7,057 nucleotides of DNA from Kiritimatiellia bacterium (GTDB lineage: Bacteria > Verrucomicrobiota > Kiritimatiellia > UBA8416 > JAIOPI01), in contig JAPKCZ010000099.1 of NCBI GenBank assembly GCA_028822745.1, positions 1 to 7,057 of the forward strand, read 5' to 3'. Both the position numbers and the translations under genes were made by a program. Each line of letters begins with the position of its first letter. Within the stretch, counting starts at the first letter, position 1. The notes below the pieces were generated by a model. That model saw nothing but the letters and a program-made list of their open reading frames with translations. It was not told the DNA's origin and searched no databases. Below are positions 4,761 through 7,057 of this stretch, one piece after another.

Positions 4761-6500
4761 CTTCTTCTTCGCCACGACCCGGTACAATAAGCTGCCACTT
4801 TTTCCAAAATAGGGGATCGTACCATCTTCCTGAACGAAGAGCTTACCGCCATCGCCCAACCAGATTGAGTCAAACGCACGACCCAGTTTACCGCCATAGG
4901 ACATCGAATAGAATGTCTTGCCCTCGGCGACAAACTGCCCGACGTAGGCAGGCTGTGCCATGCCGGGCACGAACGTGAGCCGACTGATGACGCGTTCGCA
5001 GCCCGCATCGATGGGCTTACCGTTGGCATAGACGTGCCAAAGGCCGTCTTTCCCAAAAGCGGACCACGCCACAACTTTGCCGTCATCTCTGAACGTGAGC
5101 GACCCGGGTTTCACATTGACATACGGTCCCATCGCCTTCTTACCCACCACAACGAAATGCTCCACACCGCGCCTGGCACGGTAGGCCATCACCCTCCGAG
5201 AAGGTGCAAACAACACATCGTGTACCTCATCAAAAGCCTCACCTTCGACTCCGTTGAGCACGACAAAGTCCTTGATGCCGTCCCCGGCAACATAGGCCAT
5301 GGCTTTTTTGTCGGAACTGAAGACAACACTGTCGCCGCGAACCTGCGTATAGGCTTTGCCTTCTTTGCCATCCACCACGATGTGTGCGGGAGTCTTGGAC
5401 CCGCCCCGCGTTGCCGCCCCAAAAATCACGCGCTCATCGCCGGCGGGAAACAGAGTCTTACCGGTCTGTATTTCCGCATACTCCTTACCCGGCACACCGT
5501 TCACCATCATGACAATATTCTTGCCCTTTTTCATGATGGCAGTGCAGGCCCAGGTCTTGCCCGACGGGGACGACATCAGCTTGCCCGTCGTATAGCAGCC
5601 CGGCCATTCTTTGCCGCCGACAACGACGACCCAGTTCGTATTTCCAGCGATATAGGCCATCTCGCCGTTATTGGCCGGCGAGGCCTGCAAGATGCCGCCT
5701 GGAATTTCTTTCCACATTTTACTGTCTATTGGCGTGTCACCCGGAAGTTTGAACACCTGTAGCTGGCCCGGGGCTTTCTCGCCTACGAACGCAATATACT
5801 CACCGTAGTCTTTATGGGGCTTCCCGCCCATCGGGACCGGCGTTTCGGCCCTCATAGAATTGTACGATTTGCTCGACGTCACATAGTTCCTCTGCCTCTC
5901 ATCGATACGGCCGAGAACCGCCCTCTGGCCCCCCCCGTGTTTGTGGCGGTAGAGGAAACTGTTCCCGATAAACTGAAAATCCCAGATTCCGGGCAGCCCC
6001 CTTTCTTTGTCGATACTCTCGTAACCGCCCATGCGCTGACCATTCACCACCACGTAATGCTTGCCCTTCTCGGTGGCCTGGTACGCCAGGTGCGTTCGTG
6101 GACCATCTGAACCGAAGACCACTCCGGTGATGGGCAAGCGGTTGGTTGCGGTGATGGGATAGGATTGCTGCTCCTCCCCGTCCAGCACCACCATACAGTT
6201 CGTGCCACGCACGCCCACAAACGCATAATGTTTCCCGTCCGGACTGAAAAACGGTGTGCCTTCCGCGATGCTGTCGAACCAGCCCGGCTGCAAGACGCCA
6301 TCGAGATTGACCCGCCTCTTCTGACCCGGCCTTTTCATGTCGACCGTTACCGAGATAACATGCTCACCATCGGGGCTGACCCAAATCGTTGAGGGCACCA
6401 CGTTCTTGACCTGACCAATCATCCCGGCCTGCGCTGGCGTGAGAAGAGACAGACAGAGGACCGCGGCTGCACATAAGTAAGCTGTCAAATATCTATTCAT
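4758..6500 (-). CDS. Secreted multi-blade WD40/PD40-like beta-propeller protein
   Basis: The 580-residue product starts MNRYLTAYLCAAAVLCLSLL and carries a Sec signal peptide probably cleaved after AQA (residue 25). AGAGGA 8 bases before ATG 6500 supports the start. The mature part is an almost continuous array of short blades. A blade-opening S-x-D-G-K-type turn followed by a small hydrophobic strand occurs at VSPDGEHVI (41-49), FSPDGKHYAFV (85-95), SPSGKTWACT (311-320), FSSDKKAMAYV (394-404), FAPSRRVMAY (431-440) and FRDDGKVVAW (470-479). These alternate with VVDG/VLNG-x-x-G-x-x-Y/F turns, for example VNGVPGKEYAEI (333-344), VVDGKEGKAYTQV (375-387), LNGVEGEAFDEV (415-426) and the ending YGGKLGRAFDSI (535-546). 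This resembles TolB/PD40-type propellers, which usually bind partners or ligands. No catalytic motif is seen. It lies between a MoxR ATPase and the duplicated-domain protein on the same strand. Confidence 0.8.
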   Translation of the reverse strand: MNRYLTAYLCAAAVLCLSLLTPAQAGMIGQVKNVVPSTIWVSPDGEHVISVTVDMKRPGQKRRVNLDGVLQPGWFDSIAEGTPFFSPDGKHYAFVGVRGTNCMVVLDGEEQQSYPITATNRLPITGVVFGSDGPRTHLAYQATEKGKHYVVVNGQRMGGYESIDKERGLPGIWDFQFIGNSFLYRHKHGGGQRAVLGRIDERQRNYVTSSKSYNSMRAETPVPMGGKPHKDYGEYIAFVGEKAPGQLQVFKLPGDTPIDSKMWKEIPGGILQASPANNGEMAYIAGNTNWVVVVGGKEWPGCYTTGKLMSSPSGKTWACTAIMKKGKNIVMMVNGVPGKEYAEIQTGKTLFPAGDERVIFGAATRGGSKTPAHIVVDGKEGKAYTQVRGDSVVFSSDKKAMAYVAGDGIKDFVVLNGVEGEAFDEVHDVLFAPSRRVMAYRARRGVEHFVVVGKKAMGPYVNVKPGSLTFRDDGKVVAWSAFGKDGLWHVYANGKPIDAGCERVISRLTFVPGMAQPAYVGQFVAEGKTFYSMSYGGKLGRAFDSIWLGDGGKLFVQEDGTIPYFGKSGSLLYRVVAKKK

Positions 6501-6508
6501 TCTCGATT

Positions 6509-6514
6509 TCCTCT
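6509..6514 (-). promoter_or_regulatory. Ribosome binding site touching a dispersed repeat
   Basis: AGAGGA on the minus strand lies 8 bases before ATG 6500, a good spacing. Its first base coincides with the edge of the dispersed repeat at 6514, so that repeat lies in the leader of this gene. Confidence 0.6.
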
Positions 6515-6554
6515 TTCAATACCCAACAGCCAACACTCAAATCCAATTTCCAAG
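6514..6554 (+). repeat. Dispersed repeat copy in the gap between moxR and the propeller gene
   Basis: Bases 6514-6536 (TTTCAAT-AC-CCAACAGCCAACAC) match 744-766 at 21 of 23 positions on the same strand, and AATTTCCAA follows in both copies, with an 8-base insertion here. The copy fills much of the 119-base gap between the MoxR-type gene and the propeller gene. It has no facing inverse partner here, unlike the element at 744-880. Confidence 0.55.
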
Positions 6555-6619
6555 TGTGCGAAGAAAGGCGAATGGTTGGACATTCGATTCCTCAGCCTCT
6601 TCCCCGTCAACCCTTACCC

Positions 6620-7057
6620 CTACGCTGGAGCCGCCACAGGAACATGATCGACAAGCATGTCGATAATAGCATCCGTATTCTGGCCTTCGCTGACCGCGGC
6701 GAAGTTCAAGCCCATGCGATGCCGCAGCACCGGGTGGACGAATAGCTTCACGTCCTCGATCGTGGCTTCGGCCCGGCCGGCAAGACCGGCGTTCGACTTG
6801 GCCGCCAGCAAGAGGCTCTGTCCGGCGCGCGGACCACAGCCCCAACGCACCCAATTATTCACAAAGTCCGGTGCTTCAGGGGTTCCCGGTCTCGTGGCAC
6901 GGGCCAGGCGTGCCGCATAGCTAACCACCTCGTGACTCACTGCGACGCCGCGCACTGCTTTTTGCATCGCGACGATGGTGTCCCCGTCAATGACCGACAA
7001 AAGCGTGGGCAAGCCTTCCAGTGTCGTCGACAGCAGAATCTGCTCTTCTTCGCTGAG
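6620..7057 (-). CDS. MoxR-family AAA+ ATPase, C-terminal part
   Basis: The frame is open to the right edge, so the start and the Walker A/B motifs lie outside the window; the visible 145 residues end in TAG. The segment is the C-terminal lid of a MoxR-type AAA+ ATPase. It has YAARLARATRP, then FVNNWVRWGCGPRAGQSLLL with the sensor-2 arginine in GPRA, then LAAKSNAGLAGRAEATIEDV and PVLRHRMGLNF. MoxR proteins are usually about 320-340 residues and act as chaperone-like ATPases, typically beside DUF58 and von Willebrand A-domain proteins. Here the downstream neighbour is instead a secreted propeller after a 119-base gap, so the usual partners, if present, must lie elsewhere. The TTG at 7012-7010 is an internal codon, not a start. 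Confidence 0.9.
   Translation of the reverse strand, partial: LSEEEQILLSTTLEGLPTLLSVIDGDTIVAMQKAVRGVAVSHEVVSYAARLARATRPGTPEAPDFVNNWVRWGCGPRAGQSLLLAAKSNAGLAGRAEATIEDVKLFVHPVLRHRMGLNFAAVSEGQNTDAIIDMLVDHVPVAAPA

Noticed and set aside
4670..5086. Minus-strand open frame running from the propeller gene into the gap
   Set aside because: It is out of frame with the propeller and ends in a VS-rich translation of the CTGA tandem repeat, a typical artefact.

Overview
The window (about 7 kb, moderately GC-rich, with long gene-poor gaps full of short repeats) looks like a chromosomal segment of an environmental bacterium of the Planctomycetes/Lentisphaerae/Kiritimatiellota (PVC) type. This rests on the gene families (a PQQ-like propeller ending in the PHPVIESGRLYLR pattern, a BNR 'sialidase', a GHxF/SGNH-like secreted protein, a MoxR ATPase) and on the intergenic repeat style. 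It is inference; no rRNA or other taxonomic marker is present.

Layout. Two genes read rightwards: the C-terminal part of a PQQ-like beta-propeller protein (1-714, cut by the left edge) and, after a 417-base gap holding an inverted-repeat element and a hairpin, a secreted five-Asp-box sialidase-like protein (1132-2307). A 655-base convergent gap (2308-2962) follows. It contains a terminator-like hairpin, an 8-base tandem repeat, two REP-like palindromes and short direct repeats, but no credible gene. Three genes then read leftwards. From upstream to downstream they are the C-terminal part of a MoxR-family AAA+ ATPase (6620-7057, cut by the right edge), a secreted multi-blade beta-propeller protein (4758-6500), and a secreted protein built from two tandem copies of one alpha/beta domain (2963-4585). 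The gaps between them are 119 and 172 bases, so co-transcription is possible but not tight.

Function. Three genes with visible N-termini encode signal peptides, and the truncated PQQ-like protein belongs to a family usually exported, so this is mostly a cell-envelope or extracellular gene set. No complete pathway can be read. The most interesting points are: the sialidase-like protein keeps candidates for the Arg triad and the Tyr/Glu pair but lacks the loop that normally carries the catalytic Asp; the 540-residue protein is an internal duplication (33 of 79 aligned residues identical) in which the SGNH-type catalytic positions appear lost in both halves; and a dispersed repeat recurs in two separate intergenic regions. 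I see no CRISPR array, transposase, tRNA, rRNA or recognisable defence system.
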